From: JBBRZF01 sp038236965
Lineage (GTDB): Bacteria > Acidobacteriota > Terriglobia > Terriglobales > Acidobacteriaceae
Direction: 5' to 3'
Assembly (NCBI GenBank): GCA_038236965.1
Contig: JBBRZF010000124.1
Location: 1-10,456, forward strand
Length of the DNA stretch: 10,456 nt
This document shows positions 1 through 5,544 of the stretch, piece by piece. Both the position numbers and the translations under genes were made by a program. Under the pieces are notes generated by a model, which had not been told where the DNA came from, did not search any database, and was given only the letters and a program-made list of their open reading frames with translations. Position 1 is the first letter of the stretch, and each line of letters opens with the position of its first letter.

Positions 1-723
1 GTCGCCAACGATGCGCTGGTAGTGATTGAGAATGCGCTTCTCAACATCAGCCAAAGTCGGCTTGGAACCTTCGCCATATTCGGGAACGATGTTGAAAGCG
101 ATCTGCGAACCGAAGACGATGGTGGGCATTTGCTGGAAGCTGAGGAGGTTGACGGTCTGATCGTGCAACTCGTCCATGCCGCGCTTGCCGTGTTCGCTGG
201 CAGGCTCCATCACGGTGGCCATCATCTGCTTCACTTTGCGAACGCTGTTGGCGCGAGCCATCAGGAGACCCAACACGACGGTGGCCGGGTGCGCGACCAC
301 GACCGGCGCGGTCTTCAATTCGACCGGCGGCACGATGCCAAACTCGGCTTCCAGCCAGGGTGCGCGCAACATAACGCCCTTCTCGCCTTCGAGGGCAAAG
401 CTCAGGTCGATGATCTCGCTGCCCGCGGATTGTGCCATTTGCCAGGAAGCCAGGGTCGCCGCCTCGTCGCATGCGAAAAAAGCAAAATCCACGCGCTCCA
501 GATGTTCGAGGCTGACGCTTTGCAGGAAGGTAGGCTCGTCGCCGACCGACTCCAGTGTGCCCAGTTGTTCCTCGTCGTCGAGCAAACGTACGTCTGTGGC
601 GGGAAAATTCCGCTCGGTTAGCACGTCCTTAACCTCTTTGCCCTTGAGCGTGCCTGCGCCAATGATAGCGGCGCGGAACAAACTGCCCCAACCGGCTTCG
701 CCATGTTTTGCATCTTGCGTCAT
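1..723 (-). CDS. Asd/ArgC-like (USG-1-type) dehydrogenase homologue without catalytic Cys, 3' end cut off
   Basis: The first 241 residues are present; the C-terminus lies beyond the left edge. The protein resembles aspartate-semialdehyde dehydrogenase. It has an N-terminal Rossmann strand and glycine turn (AAIIGAGTLKG, residues 18-28), a DLSFAL segment (106-111) where the family has DxSSxFR, and EPASEHGKRGMDEL (173-186) with QIAFNIVPE (207-215), matching the Asd dimerisation domain. Where true enzymes carry the nucleophile in a C-S/T-containing loop, this one reads AHPATVV (144-150), with no Cys. That pattern fits the USG-1/Asd-like paralogues of unknown function, so I do not call it asd. The ATG at 721-723 shares its A with the pssA stop (TGATG), which indicates translational coupling; a weak GAGG lies about 13 bases upstream. 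Classification is confident at the family level, but function is unknown. Confidence 0.8.
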   Translation of the reverse strand, partial: MTQDAKHGEAGWGSLFRAAIIGAGTLKGKEVKDVLTERNFPATDVRLLDDEEQLGTLESVGDEPTFLQSVSLEHLERVDFAFFACDEAATLASWQMAQSAGSEIIDLSFALEGEKGVMLRAPWLEAEFGIVPPVELKTAPVVVAHPATVVLGLLMARANSVRKVKQMMATVMEPASEHGKRGMDELHDQTVNLLSFQQMPTIVFGSQIAFNIVPEYGEGSKPTLADVEKRILNHYQRIVGD

Positions 724-1580
724 CAGATATTCGAAACCTCGTTGGTGGGAGCCGCGACCGGACGTCGCCGTATCGCGTAAAAGAGCCGCGCCAGCACACC
801 GGAGAGCATGTACGTGAGCGCCAAAGCAAAGAGAACGTATCGCGAATAGAACCAGATGGAAACCAGCGCGATGACGATAAGGAAGATCGCGCGGAACGAT
901 TTCCGGCTGTGAAAATCAATACTCTTCGCGCTCCAGAACCTCCACGTACTTACCTCAAGGAATGCCAGCGAAACGACGAAAGCCATCCAAGTAGCCGACA
1001 GCCACCACACTTGGATAGGAGCACCCAGAGCAAAATGCACGATGGCGGCGATACAGCCAGCACCGGCCGGGATGGGCATGCCGACAAAATATTTTCGGCC
1101 CGGGCGTCCGGGATTGGAAGGCTGGGGATTCAACTGTATGTTGAAGCGCGCCAGGCGGCTTGCGCCAGCGGCCAGAAAGATAAAGCAGACGATGGCGCCG
1201 AACTGCACGAGCTTGGTGCGTAATTCAGTCTCGGGATTGGGCAACATGCGGAATCCCCACATGTAGGCCAGCACCGCCGGAGCCACGCCGAAGGTCACCA
1301 CGTCCGCAAGAGAATCGAGTTCCTTGCCGAAATCGCTGGTGGTATTGGTCAAGCGGGCGATGGCCCCATCGAGTCCGTCGAAGAAGACGGCAAAGCCGAT
1401 AGCGATGGCGGCGTAATTGAAGTGCGTGTAGTCGTTATTGATGGTCCCCTGCATGGATTGCAGGATGGCGTAAAAGCCTGCTGCCAAGTTTGCAGTGGTG
1501 AACATGGAAGGCAATATGTACATGCCCTTGCGCATACGACGCGCTCGCGCACCATCATCCCCTTGCCGCCTGAAGTTCAT
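723..1580 (-). CDS. pssA: CDP-diacylglycerol--serine O-phosphatidyltransferase
   Basis: PssA makes phosphatidylserine from CDP-diacylglycerol and L-serine at the inner membrane, the step before Psd. The 285-residue protein carries the complete CDP-alcohol phosphatidyltransferase signature DGx2ARx8Gx3Dx3D at residues 71-93 (D71, G72, A75, R76, G85, D89, D93). The preceding MYILPSMFTTANLAAGFYA (20-38) is typical of PssA proteins, where a Pro-containing first helix leads into the active site. Several further hydrophobic helices follow to the C-terminus, as expected for a polytopic membrane enzyme. Length is in the usual range for the Bacillus-type (non-E. coli) PssA. The ATG at 1578-1580 overlaps the psd stop (ATGA), and a GGGGAG Shine-Dalgarno sits 6 bases upstream inside psd. 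Its stop overlaps the start of the Asd-like gene. PssA is preferred over PgsA because of the N-terminal motif and the psd neighbour. Confidence 0.95.
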   Translation of the reverse strand: MNFRRQGDDGARARRMRKGMYILPSMFTTANLAAGFYAILQSMQGTINNDYTHFNYAAIAIGFAVFFDGLDGAIARLTNTTSDFGKELDSLADVVTFGVAPAVLAYMWGFRMLPNPETELRTKLVQFGAIVCFIFLAAGASRLARFNIQLNPQPSNPGRPGRKYFVGMPIPAGAGCIAAIVHFALGAPIQVWWLSATWMAFVVSLAFLEVSTWRFWSAKSIDFHSRKSFRAIFLIVIALVSIWFYSRYVLFALALTYMLSGVLARLFYAIRRRPVAAPTNEVSNI

Positions 1581-2218
1581 CGCGCGCTCCCCGAAGCTCC
1601 CACAGCCAGCGTCGCCAGTATCGACGAACCGCCCTTCACCTTGTCACCCAACTTGACGGAAACCTGCGCGTCCGTAGGAAAGAGAACGTCGACCCGCGAG
1701 CCGAACTTGATGAGTCCCACGCGGTCGCCGCGCTCGACGCGATCGCCGCGCTTCTTTTTGAAGACGATGCGGCGCGCCAGCAATCCCGCGATCTGCTTGA
1801 AGGTCACTTCCTGCCCGTCTTCGCCGAGGATGGTGCAGATGTTCTGCTCATTCAACTCGGCAGAGATGGCGTCCATGGCGTTGCGGAACTTGCCTTTGCG
1901 GTATTCCACTTCCGTGATGACCCCGCCAATGGGAGCGCGGTTCACATGCACGTTGAATACGTTGAGGAAGATGCTGATGCGCATGCGCGAACCCAAAGCG
2001 CTTTCCACCAGCGCGATGTCGGTGACCTTGCCGTCGCCCGGCGAGACGATGGCCCCCGGCGCCGCCGGAACGGCGCGCTCGGGATCGCGGAAGAATTGCA
2101 GGAAAAAAGCAGCCAGCACCAGCGGTATCGCCACCAGCCAAAGGACGTGAGTGAACCACCAAATAAGGGCGGCCACCACAAAACACGCTGATCCGTAATA
2201 GATTCCGTCGCGAACCAT
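1577..2218 (-). CDS. psd: Phosphatidylserine decarboxylase proenzyme (short form)
   Basis: Psd decarboxylates phosphatidylserine to phosphatidylethanolamine using a pyruvoyl group made by self-cleavage. The 213-residue length fits the short subclass. Residues about 8-42 form a hydrophobic membrane anchor. The core follows with FFRDPER (42-48), SPGDGKV (59-65, containing Asp62), FLNVFNVHVNR (84-94, containing His91) and the cleavage site VKGGSSIL (194-201). Cleavage is expected between Gly197 and Ser198, leaving a small alpha chain of 16 residues with an N-terminal pyruvoyl. GGSS in place of LGST is normal for this subclass. Asp62, His91 and Ser198 fit the self-processing triad known from Psd enzymes. 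The start MVRDGIYYG is typical of the family, although no clear Shine-Dalgarno precedes it. It overlaps pssA by ATGA, so the two successive enzymes of PE synthesis are coupled. Confidence 0.95.
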   Translation of the reverse strand: MVRDGIYYGSACFVVAALIWWFTHVLWLVAIPLVLAAFFLQFFRDPERAVPAAPGAIVSPGDGKVTDIALVESALGSRMRISIFLNVFNVHVNRAPIGGVITEVEYRKGKFRNAMDAISAELNEQNICTILGEDGQEVTFKQIAGLLARRIVFKKKRGDRVERGDRVGLIKFGSRVDVLFPTDAQVSVKLGDKVKGGSSILATLAVGASGSAR

Positions 2219-2260
2219 GAGGTTAGGAAATTCTATCAGTAGTGACGCGGTTCGCCGCCA

Positions 2261-3517
2261 TCACTTCCTGTTTCCCAGTATCTCCTCCGTGTTCTGGTCG
2301 AAACGCTTCTTGACTTCCTCCAGTTTGCCCGTTGCCGGACCGGCAAACCCGGCGTGTATGTGGCGTACCTTGCCGTCGCGCCCGATGAAGATGGTGGTGG
2401 GATAGCCGCCGAAACCTTCCAGTTGCGGCAAGGTCTTCGCGATGTCCTTCCCGCCGGTGGTGCCGGAAATCAGCAGCGGGAACTCGATACCGTATTTCTT
2501 GCGATAGATCTCGACCATGCGGGCGTTGCGCGTGGCGTCGTCCGTGTATTCGTAAGCGAGGCCGACGATTTCCAGACCTTGCGCGTGGTATCGCTTATAG
2601 AGGTCGGCAAGCAACGGGGCCTCGTCGTGACAGTTCGGACACCAGGTCCCGAAGATGTCCACGATGACGGCTTTGCCTTTGAAATCATCCTGCGTGACGG
2701 CTTTGCCAGATTGCGGATTGGCGCCGGTGTAACGGAAGACTTCGTTGGGATCTTTCAACTTGCTCACGGCTTCGGGATCGGGCGGCGCCTCGGCGGAGTT
2801 CGCGCTGTCGGATGAACCCTTGCGGACAGCGGTGAAATCGTCGGACTTGTTCAGAGCGCCGTGCATGGCATTCGCGGAATCGATCTCGCCTTCCAGAAGC
2901 AGCACGTGGATGCCATCGAAACGGCTTAACGAAAATTTGGGATGCTGTCCCGGTGTGACCGTGCCGCTGAGAAGTCCGTAATCGCCGCTTACAGGAGCGA
3001 TGGTGCCATTCACCGAGCCATCTTTTTCGACATGGAAGACGGCGGGGGCTACCTTATCTGAGCCGGAATCGTTGATGAAGGTGACGACCCAATCGCCGGC
3101 GAGAGAATTCGCCGCCTTGACATCCCCTTTCGACGCCGCGCTTTTCACGGCCGTCAGCGGATAGTGCCGGATGCCGGTGCTGGTCTGTCGCGTGTAGTCG
3201 CCGGAGAGCGTCCCATTTTCGCCAAGTTTAGCCGAGATGGCGCCGTCGTACTGCGAGAGACGCAGCGTGAGCCTGCCGCTGGAAAATTCCGCGCTGGAGA
3301 ACTCCATGCGCTCGGGACCGTTATAGAGCGTCGCCTGCAGCCCCTTCGCACCGCTCGCGATGACGAAGACGAAATGCGTGTCGAACAATTTTTCGCCCGC
3401 TTTGTTCTGCGGAGAGATGGTCGCCTGCCAGCGTCCGGCAACAGATTGCGCGGGAGACTGCGCCGCAGCAAGGGATACCAATAAGGCCAATAAGAGAACG
3501 ATTTTCACGGCTCGCAT
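2261..3517 (-). CDS. Exported TlpA-like thioredoxin-fold protein with duplicated N-terminal beta domain
   Basis: This 418-residue protein begins with a clear signal peptide (MRAVKIVLLLALLVSLAAAQ, cleavage near residues 19-20). Two similar segments follow, starting at AGRW (27-30, to about 110) and AGDW (140-143, to about 225). Each begins with an AGxW strand and carries a later G-S-L-G-like turn (GTLSGDY, then GLLSGTV), which suggests an internally duplicated beta domain. After a Ser/Ala/Pro linker (235-250) comes a TlpA/ResA-type AhpC-TSA domain with the redox motif WCPNC (292-296), the cis-Pro loop GGYPTT (370-375) and FIGRDGKV. It is probably a periplasmic disulfide reductase; the partner is unknown. 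I chose the ATG at 3515-3517 because the signal peptide begins there; extending to 3625 would read through the hairpin at 3564-3592. No good Shine-Dalgarno is seen. psd starts 42 bases downstream, so co-transcription is likely. Confidence 0.85.
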   Translation of the reverse strand: MRAVKIVLLLALLVSLAAAQSPAQSVAGRWQATISPQNKAGEKLFDTHFVFVIASGAKGLQATLYNGPERMEFSSAEFSSGRLTLRLSQYDGAISAKLGENGTLSGDYTRQTSTGIRHYPLTAVKSAASKGDVKAANSLAGDWVVTFINDSGSDKVAPAVFHVEKDGSVNGTIAPVSGDYGLLSGTVTPGQHPKFSLSRFDGIHVLLLEGEIDSANAMHGALNKSDDFTAVRKGSSDSANSAEAPPDPEAVSKLKDPNEVFRYTGANPQSGKAVTQDDFKGKAVIVDIFGTWCPNCHDEAPLLADLYKRYHAQGLEIVGLAYEYTDDATRNARMVEIYRKKYGIEFPLLISGTTGGKDIAKTLPQLEGFGGYPTTIFIGRDGKVRHIHAGFAGPATGKLEEVKKRFDQNTEEILGNRK

Positions 3518-3558
3518 AGACCAGCATATTATCAGCAGCGCACTAAAGGGCTGCGGGC

Positions 3559-3592
3559 AAAACGAATGCCCCGGCAACTCACCGGGGCATTC
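3559..3592 (-). terminator. Hairpin terminator after the tsaB-rimI-ydcH-like cluster
   Basis: A perfect 11-bp inverted repeat (GAATGCCCCGG at 3564-3574 and CCGGGGCATTC at 3582-3592) encloses a 7-base loop. On the minus strand it is followed by G and four T residues (3562-3559), a short but acceptable U-tract. On the plus strand no T-run follows. It lies 72 bases after the stop of the small YdcH-like gene and 47 bases before the start of the TlpA-like gene, so termination of the upstream cluster is the simplest reading. A role as a leader attenuator for the TlpA-like gene is possible. Confidence 0.75.
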
Positions 3593-3622
3593 AATATCTG
3601 ACACACCAATCCCTTGTTCACT

Positions 3623-3637
3623 CACACTTCAAGTGTG
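3623..3637. promoter_or_regulatory. Perfect 15-bp dyad, possible operator
   Basis: CACACTT and AAGTGTG flank a single central C, giving 7-bp arms with perfect symmetry. A one-base spacer cannot form a proper hairpin loop, so a dimeric protein-binding site is more plausible than an RNA structure. It lies between the stop of the YdcH-like gene and the terminator hairpin, about 106 bases upstream of the TlpA-like start. I know no regulator to assign to it, and chance cannot be excluded. Confidence 0.3.
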
Positions 3638-3663
3638 GGAACGCCGGTCTGGCAAACTACGCC

Positions 3664-3897
3664 TCAGGCGACGTTGCCCGGTTGACGTGTTCGGTATTTT
3701 TGCTCGAGGGATTCCATCTCGTCTTTGAGACGGAGCTTCATTTTCTTAATGCGGATTTCTTCTAGTTTTTCGTCGTCGGAGAGATACGGCTTCGTGACGA
3801 GGGAGTTGAGACGCTCTGAGTAATGTGCGTGTTCCTGAGCCAGCTTACGAAATTCATCGTTGCTGGCCAGGAGTTGGTCGCGTACTGGAGTAGCCAT
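3664..3897 (-). CDS. YdcH/DUF465-family small coiled-coil protein
   Basis: This is a 77-residue, highly charged helical protein. It shows the DUF465 (YdcH) pattern: NDEFRKLAQEH near residues 13-23, a turn with YLSDDEKLEEIRIKK at 38-52, and KMKLRLKDEMESL at 52-64. The family forms two helices in a coiled-coil hairpin, and its molecular role is not established. I chose the ATG at 3895-3897 because a strong AGGAGG (3907-3912) sits 9 bases upstream; an in-frame start at 3930 would place that Shine-Dalgarno inside the coding region. It follows rimI by 58 bases on the same strand and precedes the terminator at 3559-3592, so it is probably the last gene of that transcript. The C-terminal tail (RTRQPGNVA) is low in structure. 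Confidence 0.8.
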   Translation of the reverse strand: MATPVRDQLLASNDEFRKLAQEHAHYSERLNSLVTKPYLSDDEKLEEIRIKKMKLRLKDEMESLEQKYRTRQPGNVA

Positions 3898-3900
3898 CCA

Positions 3901-3915
3901 GCTAGACCTCCTAGC
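3901..3915 (-). promoter_or_regulatory. Strong ribosome binding site inside a small hairpin
   Basis: On the minus strand GCTAG, GAGGT and CTAGC follow one another, so a 5-bp stem presents most of the AGGAGG Shine-Dalgarno (3907-3912) in its loop. The site is 9 bases upstream of the YdcH-like ATG and decides that start. Whether the stem forms in the mRNA is inference; five base pairs may be chance. Confidence 0.5.
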
Positions 3916-3955
3916 AAAAACTGAGTTCAAAAGCTAACACCGCCGACAAGCCTCT

Positions 3956-4441
3956 TCAAGCGCTTTCGGGAGTAGCTGCGATTATTTCCAGACGATAAAG
4001 AAATGCATCGTCCAAGGGATTGTCGTAGTAAGACTTACGCACTCCAGATTTCTGAAAACCCCAGCGCTCGTAGAGGCCGATTGCACCAAGATTGGTGCTA
4101 CGCACCTCTAATTCAACCTGAGCAGCGCCTTGCTGACGCGCTTGTTGCAGCAACACGTTGACTAATTGCGATGCAAATCCCCGGCGTCGGGCGCTGAGGG
4201 CCACGGCGATATTCTCAATCTCCCACTCGCGCTCGAAACATCGTGCCACGATGAATCCGCAGACTCTTTGGGAAGCCGTGGCTTCCTCTTCGCATTCAAC
4301 GACGAGGGCGACGCGTCGAGGAGAACTCTCGGTAAAGATGGCGTTGTAATTCTGCTCCGTCCAATGCGCAGCCGTATCGGCCTCGCGCTCGAGGGAAATC
4401 ATGCGCGCAACATCGTCGAGTTCAGCGGTGCGAACTAGCAT
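3956..4441 (-). CDS. rimI: N-terminal acetyltransferase RimI-like (GNAT)
   Basis: This 161-residue GNAT protein is expected to acetylate protein N-termini from acetyl-CoA, classically ribosomal protein S18. Visible features are the N-terminal VRTAELDDVARMISLE (3-18), the acetyl-CoA pyrophosphate loop RRRGFA (85-90, R/QxxGxA type), LEVRSTNLGAIGLYERWGF (111-129) with the RimI-type acid Glu112 and Tyr124, and GVRKSYY (133-139) with the C-terminal DAF. This order is characteristic of RimI. I chose the ATG at 4439-4441; a TTG two codons upstream at 4447 is the alternative, and neither has a clear Shine-Dalgarno. It starts 14 bases after the tsaB stop, and a tsaB-rimI pairing is common in bacteria. 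Other GNAT substrates are possible, but the context favours RimI. Confidence 0.88.
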   Translation of the reverse strand: MLVRTAELDDVARMISLEREADTAAHWTEQNYNAIFTESSPRRVALVVECEEEATASQRVCGFIVARCFEREWEIENIAVALSARRRGFASQLVNVLLQQARQQGAAQVELEVRSTNLGAIGLYERWGFQKSGVRKSYYDNPLDDAFLYRLEIIAATPESA

Positions 4442-4455
4442 AGGCAAACCCGAGC

Positions 4456-5160
4456 TTACGGTTTCTGCGACAGCATGACCTCGGCGTCGGAGCGGCGTAT
4501 GTATTCGGCGTCGAGGTCTTCGGCAGCGATGGTCCTGCCGGCCATGTACCGTTGCAATCCCAATCGCGCGATGCTGTCTGCCGTTGGACGCGCGACCAAC
4601 TCCGCGGGAGATCCGGACTCGCGCACACTGGTCGCTACGTTCTCGTCCGGCGTATAAGTCACGGGAACCGGAGAGAGCGCGCTGAGCCGGGTCTTGAACT
4701 CCGTCACGGAGACTACGGACTCCGTGACTTTGGCAACGTCGGCCCCCTGCGCTTCGTATTCTCCGGCGAAGAGTTCACTGCGCTGCGCATCCAGCGCGGT
4801 AAGGATGCGCGCGGGACGCGAGGCTCCATCGAGGGAACGGAGCGCGTTCACGGCAATCGTCTCCAGGATAGTGACGGCGACGATGGGCTTTTTCAAAACT
4901 TCGCCCAAGGCCTTCACCAAGGAGAGTCCGACACGCAATCCGGTAAACGATCCGGGGCCGGACGCGACGACGAATAGATCTACGTCGGCATTCGTCAAAC
5001 TTCGACGCGCGAGCGCGGCAGCGACTTGAGGGATGAGTTGCTCGGCATAGGTGCGCCCTGCGAGCGGAACGAGTTCCAAAACTTCGAAAGAAGACGCGTC
5101 GCCATTGCACAGGGCAAGACTGCCCTCGCGTCCCGAGGTATCGATTGCAAGTATGATCAT
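4456..5160 (-). CDS. tsaB: tRNA threonylcarbamoyladenosine biosynthesis protein TsaB
   Basis: TsaB (YeaZ) is the ASKHA-fold partner of TsaD in the complex that makes t6A37 on ANN-decoding tRNAs in the cytoplasm. The 234-residue length is normal. It opens with ILAIDTSGREGSLALC (3-18), the phosphate-1-like strand pair, and holds the family signature SGPGSFTGLRVGLSLVKAL (67-85). TALDAQRSELFAGEY (about 125-139) is also typical. TsaB lacks the metal-binding histidines of TsaD, as here. The ATG at 5158-5160 has AAAGG about 10 bases upstream. The gene is divergent from the 99-residue ORF at 5245, and the two share an AT-rich repeat as upstream region. tsaC, tsaD and tsaE are not in the window. An intragenic inverted repeat at 4703-4728 is noted separately. 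Confidence 0.93.
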   Translation of the reverse strand: MIILAIDTSGREGSLALCNGDASSFEVLELVPLAGRTYAEQLIPQVAAALARRSLTNADVDLFVVASGPGSFTGLRVGLSLVKALGEVLKKPIVAVTILETIAVNALRSLDGASRPARILTALDAQRSELFAGEYEAQGADVAKVTESVVSVTEFKTRLSALSPVPVTYTPDENVATSVRESGSPAELVARPTADSIARLGLQRYMAGRTIAAEDLDAEYIRRSDAEVMLSQKP

Positions 5161-5189
5161 GTGCTAAACGCCTTTCGGCCTATCTTCGC

Positions 5190-5240
5190 ACAATTACAAA
5201 TTACCCAATTACAAATTCCCCAATTACCCAATTACAATTT
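5190..5240. repeat. AT-rich tandem repeat, CCAATTAC-like units of 7-8 bp
   Basis: Six imperfect units follow one another: CAATTAC, AAATTAC, CCAATTAC, AAATTCC, CCAATTAC, CCAATTAC, then AATTT. The tract is strikingly AT-rich against its surroundings and occupies most of the 84 bases between the divergent starts of tsaB and the 99-residue ORF. It may hold promoter elements for both directions, but I could not fix a convincing -35/-10 pair. Slippage-prone length variation would be expected. Confidence 0.8.
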
Positions 5241-5244
5241 CCTC

Positions 5245-5544
5245 ATGCCCTCTCACCTCTCTCGTGTTCGCGAGCACCTCGCCAAGTACGAACATCCGCT
5301 GCTCGCCTTCGACGCTCGCGAAAAGGGAGAGTCGATAGAGATCGTCATCAACTTCAAGAATCCCCCGGTGCCGGTCCACACCTATCTGTTCGAACTGCAT
5401 CCGCGCGATCTGGACAATAAGCAATTCGAGTGGACGCTGCAGCGACAGCTTTACGATTGCCTGCACGATTACTTCATCGAGATGTTCACGCGCACTCCGC
5501 AGACACGCCGCGACGCCAATCCTTCGGAAACGCCGGGCAAATGA
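5245..5544 (+). CDS. Conserved-looking hypothetical protein, 99 residues, coupled to the MidA-like gene
   Basis: I do not recognise this protein. It is soluble, with no signal peptide or membrane helix. The N-terminal half has charged helix-like sequence (SHLSRVREHLAKYEHPLLAF, 3-22), then alternating hydrophobic strands (SIEIVINF, 30-37; VHTYLFELH, 44-52), then an amphipathic helix with aromatic residues (WTLQRQLYDCLHDYFIEMF, 63-81) and a polar tail. That layout suggests a small alpha/beta domain. Its reality is supported by ATGA overlap with the following methyltransferase gene (stop 5542-5544, start 5541-5543) and by sensible composition. The ATG at 5245 has no Shine-Dalgarno and follows the AATTAC repeat directly, so leaderless translation is possible. 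Longer in-frame starts run back through the repeat into tsaB antisense and are unlikely. A role linked to the methyltransferase is inference only. Confidence 0.7.
   Translation: MPSHLSRVREHLAKYEHPLLAFDAREKGESIEIVINFKNPPVPVHTYLFELHPRDLDNKQFEWTLQRQLYDCLHDYFIEMFTRTPQTRRDANPSETPGK

Noticed and set aside
47..472. Minus-strand open frame of 141 codons near the left edge
   Set aside because: It is in another frame of the same strand as the Asd-like gene, which runs open to the edge with family motifs.
3518..3625. Longer N-terminus for the TlpA-like protein
   Set aside because: It would place the signal peptide 36 residues inside the protein and translate through the terminator hairpin; the ATG at 3517 begins a normal signal peptide.
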